Source: Micromonospora lupini str. Lupac 08 (lineage in GTDB: Bacteria; Actinomycetota; Actinomycetes; Mycobacteriales; Micromonosporaceae). From it: 64,000 nt of DNA. The translations under genes and the position numbers were made by a program. Below, piece by piece: positions 9,103 through 18,257 of the stretch. Location: NCBI RefSeq assembly GCF_000297395.2, contig NZ_HF570108.1, positions 1,588,611-1,652,610 of the forward strand, read 5' to 3'. The notes under the pieces are model-generated. The model saw only the letters and a program-made list of their open reading frames with translations, did not search any database and was not told where the DNA came from. How positions within the stretch are numbered: the first letter of the stretch is position 1; each line of letters starts with the position of its first letter.

Positions 9103-9184
9103 GCAGACACCATGGCACAGCCGACCTGGCAGGGCAACAACCGGCCCCGACCGGCCGTGGCACGAGTCACCACCGCCCCGGCGA

Positions 9185-9190
9185 TAGGCT
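9185..9190 (+). promoter_or_regulatory. Putative -10 element of map (leaderless layout)
   Basis: TAGGCT ends 6 nt before the map ATG, so transcription would begin at or next to the start codon. No convincing -35 is seen. Part of a recurrent arrangement in this window. Confidence 0.4.
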
Positions 9191-9196
9191 TGCGGC

Positions 9197-10054
9197 ATGA
9201 CCGTCCGCCCGCCGCTGACCCCAGGCACGCTCTCCCCGATGCGACAGGTGCCCGCCCACATTCCCCGCCCGGAGTACGTGGGTAAGAAGAGCCCGCAGCA
9301 GTGGCGCGGCTCGCACGTGCAGACGCCGGAGACCATCGAGAAGATGCGCGTCGCCAGCCGGCTCGCCGCCCAGGCGACCCAGCTCGCCGGTGAGCACTGC
9401 AAGCCCGGCGTGACCACCGACGAGATCGACCGACTGGTGCACGAGTTCCTCTGCGACCACGACGCGTACCCGTCGACGCTCGGCTACCGCGGCTACCCCA
9501 AGTCCTGCTGCACAAGCGTCAACGAGGTCATCTGTCACGGCATCCCGGACACCACGGTCCTGACCGACGGCGACATCATCAACGTCGACGTGACCGCGTA
9601 CATCGGTGGGGTGCACGGTGACACCGACGCCACCTTCTGCGTCGGTGAGGTAAGCGAGGAGGCCCGGCTGCTCGTCGAACGGACCCACGAGGCGATGATG
9701 CGCGGCATCCGCGCGGTCGCCCCGGGCCGCCAGATCAACGTGGTGGGCCGGGTCATCGAGTCGTACGCCAAGCGGTTCGGCTACGGCGTGGTCCGTGACT
9801 TCACCGGCCACGGGATCGGCGAGACCTTCCACAGCGGGCTCTACGTGCCGCACTACGACAGCCCCCGCCCCACCGACATCATGGAGCCGGGGATGACCTT
9901 CACCATCGAGCCGATGATCACCCTCGGCACCTACCAGTACGACATGTGGGACGACGGGTGGACAGTGGTCACCAAGGACCGCAGGTGGACCGCCCAGTTC
10001 GAGCACACGATCGTCGTCACCGACGACGGCCACGAGATCCTGACCCTGCCGTGA
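9197..10054 (+). CDS. map: Methionine aminopeptidase, type I
   Basis: A 285-aa MetAP removing initiator methionine from nascent proteins. Metal-site segments are clear: [19 protein letters not shown] (two Asp), [11 protein letters not shown] (His), FTIEPM (Glu) and QFEHTIVV (Glu). The roughly 40-residue Pro-rich N-terminal extension ([14 protein letters not shown]) before the catalytic fold resembles the linker of mycobacterial MetAP1c (MapB), which has the same overall length. It overlaps the next gene by GTGA. Confidence 0.93.
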   Translation: MTVRPPLTPGTLSPMRQVPAHIPRPEYVGKKSPQQWRGSHVQTPETIEKMRVASRLAAQATQLAGEHCKPGVTTDEIDRLVHEFLCDHDAYPSTLGYRGYPKSCCTSVNEVICHGIPDTTVLTDGDIINVDVTAYIGGVHGDTDATFCVGEVSEEARLLVERTHEAMMRGIRAVAPGRQINVVGRVIESYAKRFGYGVVRDFTGHGIGETFHSGLYVPHYDSPRPTDIMEPGMTFTIEPMITLGTYQYDMWDDGWTVVTKDRRWTAQFEHTIVVTDDGHEILTLP

Positions 10055-10764
10055 CCGACACCCCCGCGGCACTGCGCGAGGCACACCATGCGGACGTCAC
10101 CGGCGGCTGGCTGCGCCCGGCCGTCTTCGGCGCGATGGACGGGCTGGTCACCAACATCGCCCTCATCGCCGGCGTCGGCGGTGGTGGCGTCTCACCGCAC
10201 AGCATCGTGCTGACCGGGTCCGCAGGCCTGGTCGCCGGTGCGATCTCGATGGGGCTCGGCGAGTACACGAGCGTGCGCTCGGCCAACGAACAGGTCGCCG
10301 CCGAGGTCGCCAAGGAACGACGCGAGCTGGAACGGCACCCCGAGGCGGAGGCCCGCGAGCTGGCCGACGCCTGGGTGGCCCGCGGCCTGCCCCGCGACCT
10401 CGCCACCCAGGTCGCCGAGGCGGTACGACGGGACCCGGAGGAGGCGCTGCGGGTGCACGTCCGCGAGGAGTTGGGCGTCGACCCCGACGACCAGCCGAGT
10501 CCCTGGTCCGCGGCGATCTCCTCGTTCCTGTTCTTCTCGGTGGGCGCGCTGATCCCGCTGCTGCCGTACCTGCTGGGCGCCACCGCGCTCTGGCCGGCAC
10601 TCGTCGTCGGCGGGCTCGGCCTGTTCGCCGCCGGCGCCGTGGTGGCCCGGTTCACCAACCGACCCTGGTGGACAAGCGGCCTGCGCCAACTACTGCTGGG
10701 CGCCGCCGCTGCCGGCGCCACCTACCTGGTCGGCTCGCTGATCGGAGTGCAGGGCGGGCTGTGA
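10051..10764 (+). CDS. VIT1/CCC1-family transporter (Fe/Mn)
   Basis: A 237-aa membrane protein. The first part has the family signature ([15 protein letters not shown], then [23 protein letters not shown]), followed by a charged cytoplasmic segment rich in Glu/Arg ([25 protein letters not shown]) and three hydrophobic helices toward the C-terminus. VIT1/CCC1 relatives export or sequester Fe2+/Mn2+; the glutamate-rich loop is the metal-binding region in characterised members. The GTG at 10051 overlaps the map stop (GTGA), so it is translationally coupled to map, an arrangement with no obvious functional logic. Confidence 0.85.
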   Translation: MTDTPAALREAHHADVTGGWLRPAVFGAMDGLVTNIALIAGVGGGGVSPHSIVLTGSAGLVAGAISMGLGEYTSVRSANEQVAAEVAKERRELERHPEAEARELADAWVARGLPRDLATQVAEAVRRDPEEALRVHVREELGVDPDDQPSPWSAAISSFLFFSVGALIPLLPYLLGATALWPALVVGGLGLFAAGAVVARFTNRPWWTSGLRQLLLGAAAAGATYLVGSLIGVQGGL

Positions 10765-10770
10765 CGCCAG

Positions 10771-11508
10771 TCAACCGGTGAGCAGGTCGTCGATCGTGCC
10801 GTCGACCGGGCGGCCACGCGCCGCCAACTCCTCTGCCTGCCGTGCCAGCACCGCGCCGACCTCCGTCATGTCCGCGCCGGCCAACCCCGTCCGCCGCACC
10901 GCGTCACCCGGATCACGGAAGTAGGTGCGACCGAGCAGGCCGGTCACGGTCGCCGCGGCCAACCGCGCCTCACCGAGCATCAGCAGAGCCTGGTCGGTCT
11001 CGTACCACTCGGCCAACCGGGCGGCCCGGGAGTGCGCCGCGCTGCCCCGGTACCAGGCCTGTCGCGCCGCGGTGCTGAACTCCGCCGGTCGGGCCCGGGC
11101 CAGCCGGCCGAGATGCTCGTCGCGCAACGTCCGCAGCCAGCCCGTCGGGTCGTAGAGCGAGCGGGTGGTTACGTAGCGGTCGGCCGTCAGCGGCCACAAC
11201 GGGGAGAGCACCCGGGCCTGCCCGAGGTAGTCGTCGGCGGCGGCCACGGTCAGGTCGACAAGCACCCCGTCCACCCGCCGGGTCGCCGGCGGCGGCCCGG
11301 AGCCCGGCCGGTAGGTGACCACAAGCATCCCCACCTCGCCGTCCCCGCCACCGTCGTCGTCGCCGTGCGCCAGGGGGCCGTGGACCGCGATCGCGAGCAC
11401 GTCGGCCGGGAACCGCCGCCGGATCACCTCGGCGACCCGCTCCGCGACCGTCCACCGTCGATCGTCGAGACCCCGACCGACACCGGCCGGCTCACTCCTC
11501 GCGCTCAC
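10771..11508 (-). CDS. Nucleotidyltransferase-like protein, function unknown
   Basis: A 245-aa protein. Its N-terminal third (VLAIAVHGPLAHGDDDGGGDGEVGMLVVT) resembles the glycine loop and acidic strand of the DNA polymerase-beta nucleotidyltransferase fold, but the canonical GS-x10-DxD pattern is not clean, so activity is doubtful. The rest is helical and Ala/Arg/Leu-rich, as in antibiotic or kanamycin-type nucleotidyltransferase helical domains. The GTG start lies inside the last copy of a 59-bp tandem repeat and is preceded by AAAGG; the first seven residues (VSARSEP) are encoded by the repeat itself. It lies downstream of the nitroreductase-like gene on the same strand. Confidence 0.55.
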   Translation of the reverse strand: MSARSEPAGVGRGLDDRRWTVAERVAEVIRRRFPADVLAIAVHGPLAHGDDDGGGDGEVGMLVVTYRPGSGPPPATRRVDGVLVDLTVAAADDYLGQARVLSPLWPLTADRYVTTRSLYDPTGWLRTLRDEHLGRLARARPAEFSTAARQAWYRGSAAHSRAARLAEWYETDQALLMLGEARLAAATVTGLLGRTYFRDPGDAVRRTGLAGADMTEVGAVLARQAEELAARGRPVDGTIDDLLTG

Positions 11509-11567
11509 GGGTCGACCTTTGTTCGCGGCTGCGGGGCTCGCAGGCCCGGCTCACTCCTCGCGCTCAC
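11505..11567 (-). CDS. Repeat-encoded 20-codon leader ORF 2
   Basis: Second copy, encoding the same 20 residues. GTG at 11567 is preceded by AAAGG with a 7-nt spacer. Its TGA overlaps the GTG at 11508, the start of the nucleotidyltransferase-like gene. Ribosomes finishing this ORF would be placed directly on the next start. Confidence 0.35.
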   Translation of the reverse strand: MSARSEPGLRAPQPRTKVDP

Positions 11568-11626
11568 GGATCGACCTTTGTTCGCGGCTGCGGGGCTCGC
11601 AGGCCCGGCTCACTCCTCGCGCTCAC
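11564..11626 (-). CDS. Repeat-encoded 20-codon leader ORF 1
   Basis: GTG at 11626 follows a good ribosome binding site (GGAGG, 7-nt spacer) and opens a 20-codon ORF, VSARSEPGLRAPQPRTKVDP. Its TGA overlaps the GTG of the next repeat copy (GTGA). It is basic and proline-rich with no recognisable domain. Whether it is translated is not known; the start site and coupling overlap are the reasons to list it. Confidence 0.35.
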   Translation of the reverse strand: MSARSEPGLRAPQPRTKVDP

Positions 11627-11660
11627 GGATCAACCTCCGCCTTGGGCGACTGGCCTCAGC

Positions 11661-12161
11661 CTAGCCAGCCGACGGGGGGCCGGCCGGCGCGCCGCGCCCG
11701 GTCGGCACCAGCCGGAAGATGCGGATCTCCCGGCCCCCGGCCCGCTCGACGTACGTGCGGTACGCCGGCCACTCGGTGACCAGCAGCTGCCACAGGCGGT
11801 CCCGTTCGGCGCCGCTGGCCGGGTCGGCCCGCACCGCGAACCGGCGACCCTTCACGTCCACCTCGGCGGCCGGGTCGGCGAGCAGGTTCATCGCCCAACC
11901 GGGCTGGTGGGTCTGCCCCCAGTTGGAGCCGATCACCACGTACGCGTCGCCGTCGGTCACGTAGAGCAGCGGATTGCTGCGCGGTTTGCCCGAGCGGCGA
12001 CCGGTCGTGGTGATCACGAGGGACGGGAGCACACCGAGCGCGACCACCCGGCCCCGGGTGAGTCGGCCGACGATCCGGTCGGCGGGGACCAGCAGGCGGG
12101 CGGCGGCCCCGAACCAGCGGTGGTGGCCGAGTCGACGGGTGAGGGTTGCGAGCGCTGACAC
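11661..12161 (-). CDS. Deazaflavin (F420)-dependent nitroreductase-family protein
   Basis: A 166-aa DDN-type split-barrel protein. Recognisable features are ITTTGRRSGKPRSNPLLYVTDGDAYVVIGSNWG, with the TGRRSGKPR phosphate/F420-binding stretch, then the HQPGWAMNLLADPAAEV segment typical of the family. The GTG at 12161 sits 7 nt after a CAGACT hexamer on the minus strand, suggesting a near-leaderless mRNA. The family includes F420H2-dependent reductases of unknown natural substrate. The gene lies just upstream of the repeat-led gene. Confidence 0.82.
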   Translation of the reverse strand: MSALATLTRRLGHHRWFGAAARLLVPADRIVGRLTRGRVVALGVLPSLVITTTGRRSGKPRSNPLLYVTDGDAYVVIGSNWGQTHQPGWAMNLLADPAAEVDVKGRRFAVRADPASGAERDRLWQLLVTEWPAYRTYVERAGGREIRIFRLVPTGRGAPAGPPSAG

Positions 12162-12255
12162 GCGGATCAGTCTGCCGGTCGCCCCGCCCCGACGGCACCC
12201 CCGGTCGGTCCGGTTCCGGCCCCACAGCCGCCCGGGGCCGCAGCCGCGGACCGGT

Positions 12256-15042
12256 TCAGTCCAGGTGACGTTCGATCGGCAGCCGGGCGCGGGTGAACAG
12301 GCCGGCGCCGAGCATCGCCACCACCGGAACCAGCACCAGCACGCCCAGCGCCGGCCACGGCACCAGGTACGGGTACGGCTCCCGCACCGGCCAGGCCGTG
12401 GCGTACTCCCGGTTGGCCGAGAACAGCACGATCGCCGCGGTGCCGAGCCCGGCCACGATGCCGAGCACCGAACCGAGACCGGCGATCACTCCGGCCTGAC
12501 AGATCGCCAGCAGTCGACGTACGGCCGGGGCCGCGCCGACCGCGGCGAGGGTGGACAGTTCGGCGCGGCCCTCCGCCGCGGCGAGCGCCGTGGCGATCCC
12601 GGCCGCGCCCACGGTGATCAGTCCGGCCGCCGCCGCGAGCAGCAGCAGCAGTGGTGAGTCGTTGCGCGGGGCGGCGCCCTGCTCCACCTGAACGGAGAAC
12701 GCCCCGAAGGCCCGTAGGTCGTTGGCGAACCGATCCTGGCGACGCTGGCCGGGCGGTGCCGGAGTGTCGACCACCCAGCCGGCCTGGACCGTGTCCAGGC
12801 CGAGTTGTCGGGCGACGGACGCGGAGAGCAGGAGGCGGGGCTGGCCGACAGTCGGCGGCAACGCGTGTCCGGGCAGGTCGTGGCGGGTGGTGGTCGTCTC
12901 GTCCTGCCCGGCCCGCACCTCGTTCACCTGCACCGTCACCCGGCCGTCGTGCAGGTAGCGCGGGTCGGTCACCACCACGCCCCCTTCGCGCAGCACCCTG
13001 GCCGCGGCGGAGGTCGCCGCGGCGTCGGCGCCGGTGAGCAGTGGCAGCGCGCTGCCGTCGTCGACGATCGTCTCGACGTAGTGGCCGTAGTAGTCCGTGG
13101 CACGGTCCCGGCAGCGCGGGTCGGCCCGCGCCTGGCGGCGCTGCGTCGCCGACAGGCTGTCCCCGGGCTGCCACGGGCAGGCGCGGTCCGCCGGAAGCTC
13201 CGGCGCCACGGAGCAGTAGCCCGCCGGGCCGTCGGCAGCGGGGCAGCGCGGCGTCAGTACGGGGGCGATGGCGGTGGCGCCCAACTGCGCCCGCGCGGCG
13301 GCGTCGACCTGGGCCGCCGTCGGCTCCGGCTGCCGGCCCGGCTCCTCCCGGTAGATCAGGACGTGACCGGTGGGCAGCATCGGCTGGTAGGCGCGGGCGT
13401 CGCGGACCCCGTCGCTGGCCAGGTACCCGCCGAGCGCGACGCTGCTGGCCACCGCCGCCATCACGGCGCAGATGGCCGGCGCGGCGGCGGCCCGGTTGCG
13501 GCTGGCGTCGCGCAGCGCGATGCGGGGCGCCAGCGGCAGCAGCCGGCCGAGCCGGGCGAGCGCGCCGATCAACGTGGGTGTGCAACAGACCAGGCCCAGC
13601 TCACCGAGGATCAGGCCGGTCAGGATCACCGCCGGCGACGTCCGGGTGGCCCCGAACGCCGCGAGCGCCGCCCCGCCGACCACCAGCGCCAACCCGAGGG
13701 TCAGCGCGCGGGCCCGCGATCGGGGCGGGGTACGACGCCCGGCGAGCCCGGCCATGACGTCCTGCCGGGCCGCCGTCCACGCCGGCGCCAGCGCGGCCAG
13801 CACCCCGGCCAGCACCGCGACCCCACCGAGCACGATCAGGGCCGCCGGCCAGCAGCGGTACCCGCCGAAACGGACGCCGAAGACGTACTGCTCCATGAGC
13901 GGACGACCGGCGAACGCCGCGCCGACACCGAGCAGCAACCCGGCCGCGGCGCCCAGCACGCCCAGCACCACCCCGTCGGCGAGCACGACCCGACGCAGTT
14001 GGGCCGCGTCCCCGCCGGCCACCGCGACCAGCGCCAGGTCCCGGCGCCGACGACGGACCCCCACGGCGAACGCCGGCCCGACCAGCAGCACGACCTCCAG
14101 CAACCCCAGGCCGGCGATCAGCACCCCGGTGCTCAGGTCGGTGGTGTCGGCGTAGCCGAACCAGCCCCGGGACGACGTCGAAGCGGGCAGGTGGCGCGGC
14201 GCGACCACCACCCCCCGGTCGTTGAGCCGCGACACCATGGCCGCATCGACGACGCCGGGCACGTCGACCAGCCAGCGGCTCTCCGTCTGCGGATCGGCCC
14301 GGCCGACGGCCGTCGGGTGCAGCGCCACCACCGGGCCGAGGTCGTCGGGAAACTCGACCACCCCGACCACCGTGTACGCCCTCGTCCCGTCCGCGGTGGC
14401 GACGGCCTCACCCAGGCGTACGTCCAGGCGGCGCAGCGCCGCCGGACTGACCGCGACCTCGCCGGGCTGCTGCGGCGCCCGCCCGGACCGGAAGCGCACC
14501 AGACTCCGGGCCAGCGGGTCGGCGAGGTCGAGAACCCGTCCCTGGAGGGTCTCGTCGCCCCTCGGGCCCCGCACTGTCACCGGGTTTCCGGCGCGTATCT
14601 CGGTGGCCCGGCTGCCGGGGCCGAGCATCGAGGTCACCTCGGCGGCGGTGGTCGGGCGCCCCGACGTCGACTGGCTGTCGTCCCGGGAATACCAGCCGTC
14701 GCCCCACTCGTCCTGGACGACAGGGGTCTCGGCGATCCACCGCAGCTCCGCGTCGGCGACGCCGAGGCGGCGGTCGACACGCTCCTGCGGGGTCAGTTCG
14801 GCCATGTCGTAGCTGGCGGCCAGGAAGGCCAGCACCAGCACCGGCAGGGCGATCATCGCGAGCACCAGGGCGGTACGCCGACGCGCCCGGCGCGACTCCC
14901 GCCGGGCGATCCGCAGCGCCGCCCGCCACGAGCCGGTCAGTTCGGCGAACCTCCGCCGCCCGAGGGGAGCGGTCGGTGTCACAGGCCCGACCGTCTGGGG
15001 GTCGACGCGGCGGCGGGCCAGCGGCGTCCGGCGCAGGGTCAA
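12256..15042 (-). CDS. ABC transporter permease, FtsX/MacB type
   Basis: A 928-aa membrane protein. One N-terminal membrane segment (ALVLAMIALPVLVLAFLAAS) is followed by a large extracytoplasmic domain, a block of three hydrophobic segments around residues 310-450, further membrane segments around 470-560, a second extracytoplasmic domain, and a final three-helix FtsX block. This is the duplicated FtsX architecture of actinobacterial exporters or lipoprotein-release systems. The start is TTG at 15042, overlapping the ATPase stop (TTGA). The operon padR-ATPase-permease is fully coupled. Substrate unknown; a lipid, peptide or cell-envelope role is typical. Confidence 0.85.
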   Translation of the reverse strand: MTLRRTPLARRRVDPQTVGPVTPTAPLGRRRFAELTGSWRAALRIARRESRRARRRTALVLAMIALPVLVLAFLAASYDMAELTPQERVDRRLGVADAELRWIAETPVVQDEWGDGWYSRDDSQSTSGRPTTAAEVTSMLGPGSRATEIRAGNPVTVRGPRGDETLQGRVLDLADPLARSLVRFRSGRAPQQPGEVAVSPAALRRLDVRLGEAVATADGTRAYTVVGVVEFPDDLGPVVALHPTAVGRADPQTESRWLVDVPGVVDAAMVSRLNDRGVVVAPRHLPASTSSRGWFGYADTTDLSTGVLIAGLGLLEVVLLVGPAFAVGVRRRRRDLALVAVAGGDAAQLRRVVLADGVVLGVLGAAAGLLLGVGAAFAGRPLMEQYVFGVRFGGYRCWPAALIVLGGVAVLAGVLAALAPAWTAARQDVMAGLAGRRTPPRSRARALTLGLALVVGGAALAAFGATRTSPAVILTGLILGELGLVCCTPTLIGALARLGRLLPLAPRIALRDASRNRAAAAPAICAVMAAVASSVALGGYLASDGVRDARAYQPMLPTGHVLIYREEPGRQPEPTAAQVDAAARAQLGATAIAPVLTPRCPAADGPAGYCSVAPELPADRACPWQPGDSLSATQRRQARADPRCRDRATDYYGHYVETIVDDGSALPLLTGADAAATSAAARVLREGGVVVTDPRYLHDGRVTVQVNEVRAGQDETTTTRHDLPGHALPPTVGQPRLLLSASVARQLGLDTVQAGWVVDTPAPPGQRRQDRFANDLRAFGAFSVQVEQGAAPRNDSPLLLLLAAAAGLITVGAAGIATALAAAEGRAELSTLAAVGAAPAVRRLLAICQAGVIAGLGSVLGIVAGLGTAAIVLFSANREYATAWPVREPYPYLVPWPALGVLVLVPVVAMLGAGLFTRARLPIERHLD

Positions 15043-15773
15043 CGGTCGCTGCCGGACAGCAGTTGCTCGACACTGCCCAGGGGGGCCGTCGTGTCGACAA
15101 GCACGCCGTCACGCAGGAACACCACCCGATCGGCCCACCCGGCGTAGCGCGCCTCGTGGGTGACGAGGATGCCTGCGGCGCCCGCATCGACCCGGCGGCG
15201 CAGCAGGTGCAGCACCGCCTCGCCGGTCTGCGAGTCCAGCGCGCCGGTGGGTTCGTCGGCGAGCACCAGCCGCCGCTCGCCGACCAACGCGCGGGCGATC
15301 GCCACCCGCTGCTGCTGACCACCGGAGAGCTGGTCCGGAAAGCGGTCACCCAGCGCCGGAAGGCCCACCTCGGTCAGCGCGGCCAGGGCCGCCGCGCGGG
15401 CCCGCCGGCCGCCGACGCCGTCGAGTTCCAGCGGGAGCGCCACGTTCTCCAACGCGCTCAGGCTGGCAAGCAGGTTGAGCTGCTGGAAGATGTAGCCGAT
15501 GCGGCGGCGGCGCAGCTGGGCCAGCCCGCGGCGATCCAACGCCCCGAGGAGCTGGCCCTCGACCCGGACGTCGCCGCGGGTCGGGCGGTCCAGCCCACCG
15601 GCGAGAGCCAGCAGCGTCGACTTGCCCGAGCCGGACGGACCCATCACGGCGACCAGCTCGCCCGGCCGGACGACCAGGCTGACACCGCGCAGCGCGTGGA
15701 CCGCCGCCGGGCCGGCGCCATGGGTGCGGTGGACGGCGCGCAGCTCCAGCACCGCGTCGTCCGGTCCGCTCAC
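15039..15773 (-). CDS. ABC transporter ATP-binding protein (LolD/MacB-like)
   Basis: A 244-aa ATPase with Walker A GPSGSGKST, Q-loop FQQLNLL, signature LSGGQQQR, Walker B LVLADEPTGALD and the switch His in VTHEAR. The DEPTGALDS string is typical of the MacB/LolD branch that works with FtsX permeases. GTG at 15773 overlaps the padR stop (GTGA); its own stop overlaps the permease TTG. Confidence 0.92.
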   Translation of the reverse strand: MSGPDDAVLELRAVHRTHGAGPAAVHALRGVSLVVRPGELVAVMGPSGSGKSTLLALAGGLDRPTRGDVRVEGQLLGALDRRGLAQLRRRRIGYIFQQLNLLASLSALENVALPLELDGVGGRRARAAALAALTEVGLPALGDRFPDQLSGGQQQRVAIARALVGERRLVLADEPTGALDSQTGEAVLHLLRRRVDAGAAGILVTHEARYAGWADRVVFLRDGVLVDTTAPLGSVEQLLSGSDR

Positions 15774-16372
15774 CGTCGCGCCTCCTCGTCGGCCCACCGC
15801 GCGCCGTCGGACGTCCCGCCGTCCGGCGGCCGGGGCGGGGGCGACGTCGGCCGGTTGGGCTGATGCCGGACCAGGCTGGTCTCGCAGTGGTCCAGCCACC
15901 GCACCTCGGCCTCGGCCTGGAACACCATCGAGTCCAGCACCAGACGCCACGGCAGGTCCTCCGGGCGGTCGCTGCCGTACTTCAACCGGGTCAACTCCTG
16001 CAGCGTGCGCATCGTCGCGCTGCGCTGCGCCTGCACCACCGAGCGGACGTCCACTCCGGGCGTGGTGAGCGCCAGGGCCAGTTTGATCGCCAGCTCGTCG
16101 CGGGGCCGGTCGTTGCGGCTGATCGGGGTGGCGAACCACAGCGCGAGGTCCGCCCGGCCGGCGTCGGTGATCTCGTACGGGCGCTGCCCGGCCTCGCTCT
16201 CCGGCAGCGGGCGCACCAGACCGTCCCGTTCCAACCGGGACAGCGTGGTGTAGACCTGCCCGATGTTCAGCGGCCAGGTCGAGCCCGTCGACTCCTCGAA
16301 TGCGGCACGCAGCTGGTAGCCGTACATCTGGCCGCGCTCGAGGAGGGCGAGCAGCCCGTGACGGATGGACAT
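15770..16372 (-). CDS. PadR-family transcriptional regulator
   Basis: A 200-aa regulator. It has an N-terminal winged helix ([27 protein letters not shown], then [18 protein letters not shown]) followed by the PadR C-terminal helical domain and a Pro-rich tail. It is first in the operon with the ABC ATPase and permease, so it probably represses them and itself in response to a transported or toxic compound. A perfect palindrome lies 13 nt before its ATG and borders the likely -10. Confidence 0.9.
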   Translation of the reverse strand: MSIRHGLLALLERGQMYGYQLRAAFEESTGSTWPLNIGQVYTTLSRLERDGLVRPLPESEAGQRPYEITDAGRADLALWFATPISRNDRPRDELAIKLALALTTPGVDVRSVVQAQRSATMRTLQELTRLKYGSDRPEDLPWRLVLDSMVFQAEAEVRWLDHCETSLVRHQPNRPTSPPPRPPDGGTSDGARWADEEARR

Positions 16373-16385
16373 GGCAACGGAGTAT

Positions 16386-16400
16386 GCATACCTGGTATGC
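16386..16400 (-). promoter_or_regulatory. Palindromic operator upstream of padR
   Basis: GCATACC-T-GGTATGC is a perfect inverted repeat with 7-bp arms. On the minus strand a -10-like CATACT (16386-16381) lies 8 nt before the padR ATG, so a bound dimer would sit over the promoter spacer. Autorepression of the padR-ABC operon is the natural reading. Confidence 0.6.
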
Positions 16401-16424
16401 GCTCCGCAACCGGAGTGGACCGGT

Positions 16425-16862
16425 TCAGGTCGGGCGGCCGGGAAATGCGACAGTCGGCGGGGTCACCCCGGCGGTCTTCCGCCACCGCGTGGCCCGCACG
16501 GCGTACTCGACAAGGGCGGCCAGCGCCTGGTCGCGATCGGGACCGGTGGTGGACGCCAGCGCGGCCCGCCAGTGCGCCGCGGTGCGCTCCTCCACCTCGA
16601 CGGCCAGCCGCAACGCGCTCGCCCGGTCGGTGACGGGAAACGGCAGCGCGTACCCGGCCCGCCCCGGCGGAACGGTGCCCCCGGTGGTGCTGAGCTGCAC
16701 CACAAGCGCGTCGCGCCGGCGTCGGTGGGCGGCCTCCGCCTGGTGTGCGGACTCGCGCGCCGCCCCGGTGAGCCGGACGCCGATCCGTCCGTAGGCGTAG
16801 ATGGCCGCGTACTCGGCGGAGAGGACGGCGGCGAGCGCCTCCCCTGCGGTCGGCTGCCTCAC
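16425..16862 (-). CDS. Ferritin-like DUF4439-type protein
   Basis: A 145-aa, mostly helical protein. The N-terminal [24 protein letters not shown] and [16 protein letters not shown] segments, with spaced Glu/His, resemble the ferritin-like fold of DUF4439 proteins of actinobacteria; [21 protein letters not shown] gives the second helix pair. The GTG at 16862 overlaps the stop of the lipoprotein gene (GTGA). The pair is often seen together in actinomycetes; function unknown. Confidence 0.65.
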   Translation of the reverse strand: MRQPTAGEALAAVLSAEYAAIYAYGRIGVRLTGAARESAHQAEAAHRRRRDALVVQLSTTGGTVPPGRAGYALPFPVTDRASALRLAVEVEERTAAHWRAALASTTGPDRDQALAALVEYAVRATRWRKTAGVTPPTVAFPGRPT

Positions 16863-17368
16863 TTCAGTGCCTCCTGGTGGGTGGCCCGCGCGGCGGCGAT
16901 CGACCCGAGCAGCGCCGCCCGCTCGGCGGGCGCTGCCGCGCAGGCGGCGGTGGCGGACTGCTGTGCGGTCTTCTCCCGCGCGCGCAGGGCGGCCAGCGCG
17001 CCGGCCGGCTCGGTCGCCGCGGTGGCGCTGGGGTCGGCGGCGGGCGCGGAGGGGAGAGTGACGCCGACGACCCGGGCCAGCTCGGTGGCGTGCGCGGTGT
17101 GTGTCTCGGCGATGGGGCCCAGGCGGTCGGTCAGCTCCGGGTTGGCGGCGGCGGTCGCCCGGTACGCCGCGGCCAGGCCCAGCGCCTCGTCGACCATCGG
17201 GCGCAGCGGGTCCGGCGGCGGCGCCGGCTCGTCGTCGCGGTCGAAAAGATCACAGCCGGTCAGCGACGTCGCTGCGCCGCCGAGCGCCAGCAGCGCCCCG
17301 GCGTGCAGGAGCTTTCGCCGGGTATGCCCGGATACTTGGTCACGCGGTGTCGTTCTGCCGATCCCCAC
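16859..17368 (-). CDS. Putative Tat-exported lipoprotein
   Basis: About 169 aa. A signal peptide with twin arginines and a lipobox is clear ([16 protein letters not shown], then SLTGC), followed by an acidic/Pro linker and an all-helical Ala-rich domain ([39 protein letters not shown]) that resembles the ferritin-like fold of the next gene. The start is uncertain: GTG at 17368 is used here; ATG at 17386 in the same frame is possible. Translationally coupled to the gene at 16425-16862. Function unknown. Confidence 0.6.
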   Translation of the reverse strand: MGIGRTTPRDQVSGHTRRKLLHAGALLALGGAATSLTGCDLFDRDDEPAPPPDPLRPMVDEALGLAAAYRATAAANPELTDRLGPIAETHTAHATELARVVGVTLPSAPAADPSATAATEPAGALAALRAREKTAQQSATAACAAAPAERAALLGSIAAARATHQEALK

Positions 17369-17540
17369 CGGGCAAGTGAACACCATCCCCGCCGGTCCGG
17401 GGGCCATCGCCGTCGGTGCGCCGCCCGGCCCGCCGACGGGCAGGCGCGTTACGCTCTGCGCAGCCACCGGCGCGTCCGCTCCGGTGGCGTGCCGGCATGG
17501 CGGGACGAGCGTCCCGGTCGACCAGGGAGAGGGTGCGCAG

Positions 17541-18257
17541 ATGACGCAGCGTGGCCGTGCCACCAGGTCGACGGGTCGACCCCGCGACGGCGCGGGCTCC
17601 CGCGCTCCGCGCGACGCCGCCGGTCCGCGCGGCGGCGGTGACCTCGCGGCACGGCGTACCCGGTTGCGGGCCGTGATCGAGCCGGTGGTCAACGGCGTGG
17701 GCTACGACCTGGAGGACCTGTCGGTCTCCCGGGCCGGCCGGCGACACGTGGTCCGGGTGATCGTGGACCGCGACGGCGGGATCGACCTGGACGCCGTCGC
17801 GGACGTCTCCCGCGCGGTCTCCAGCGCCCTGGACGCCGCGGAGGAGTCCGGCGGCGACATTCTCGCGGGGGAATACCAGCTCGAGGTCAGCTCGCCCGGA
17901 GTGGACCGGCCGCTCACCCTGCCCCGGCACTGGCGGCGCAACGTGGGCCGACTGGTCAAGGTCACCGTCCGGGGCGCGGTGGCGCTGCCCGGCCAGCGCG
18001 GCGAGCAGCCCTCCGGCGACCGCCAGCTGACCGGCCGGGTGGTCGGGGCCGACGACGAGGGCGTACGGCTGGAGACCGACGACGGCCAGACCCTGTGGGC
18101 GTACGCCCAGCTCGGCCCGGGCCGGGTGCAGGTCGAGTTCACCCGCCTCGCCGAGCTGGGTGAGCCGGACGAGTTCGACGACGCGGACGAGACCGACGAG
18201 CACGACGATTCAGACGACATCGACGACGAAGATGATGTGGAGGACGAGGAGAGGTGA
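17541..18257 (+). CDS. rimP: Ribosome maturation factor RimP
   Basis: A 238-aa protein with the RimP core: [47 protein letters not shown] and [15 protein letters not shown], then the C-terminal SH3-like domain. It assists 30S subunit maturation. N- and C-terminal extensions are low complexity; the last 40 residues are almost all Asp/Glu, common in high-GC actinobacteria. The ATG is preceded by GGGAGAGGG. First gene of the rimP-nusA-ylxR-infB cluster and coupled to nusA by GTGA. Confidence 0.93.
   Translation: MTQRGRATRSTGRPRDGAGSRAPRDAAGPRGGGDLAARRTRLRAVIEPVVNGVGYDLEDLSVSRAGRRHVVRVIVDRDGGIDLDAVADVSRAVSSALDAAEESGGDILAGEYQLEVSSPGVDRPLTLPRHWRRNVGRLVKVTVRGAVALPGQRGEQPSGDRQLTGRVVGADDEGVRLETDDGQTLWAYAQLGPGRVQVEFTRLAELGEPDEFDDADETDEHDDSDDIDDEDDVEDEER

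Larger units (their letters stand above)
11491..11631 (-). repeat. 59-bp tandem repeat (2.4 copies) carrying start codons
   Basis: Copies begin at 11491, 11550 and 11609 (the last matches for about 23 bp only). Copies 1 and 2 differ at a single base. Read on the minus strand, each unit carries GTGAGCGCGAGG and, 60 nt on, a stop overlapping the next unit's GTG. The array fills the gap between two minus-strand genes and supplies the start codon of the downstream one. The shared period of 59 (not a multiple of three) puts successive GTGs in different frames. Confidence 0.9.

Noticed and set aside
4982-9163. Very long open frame on the minus strand opposite the hybrid regulator
   Set aside because: Composition (His/Gln/Arg/Gly-rich repeats) is typical of antisense frames to GC-rich genes, and the plus strand carries unmistakable domains.
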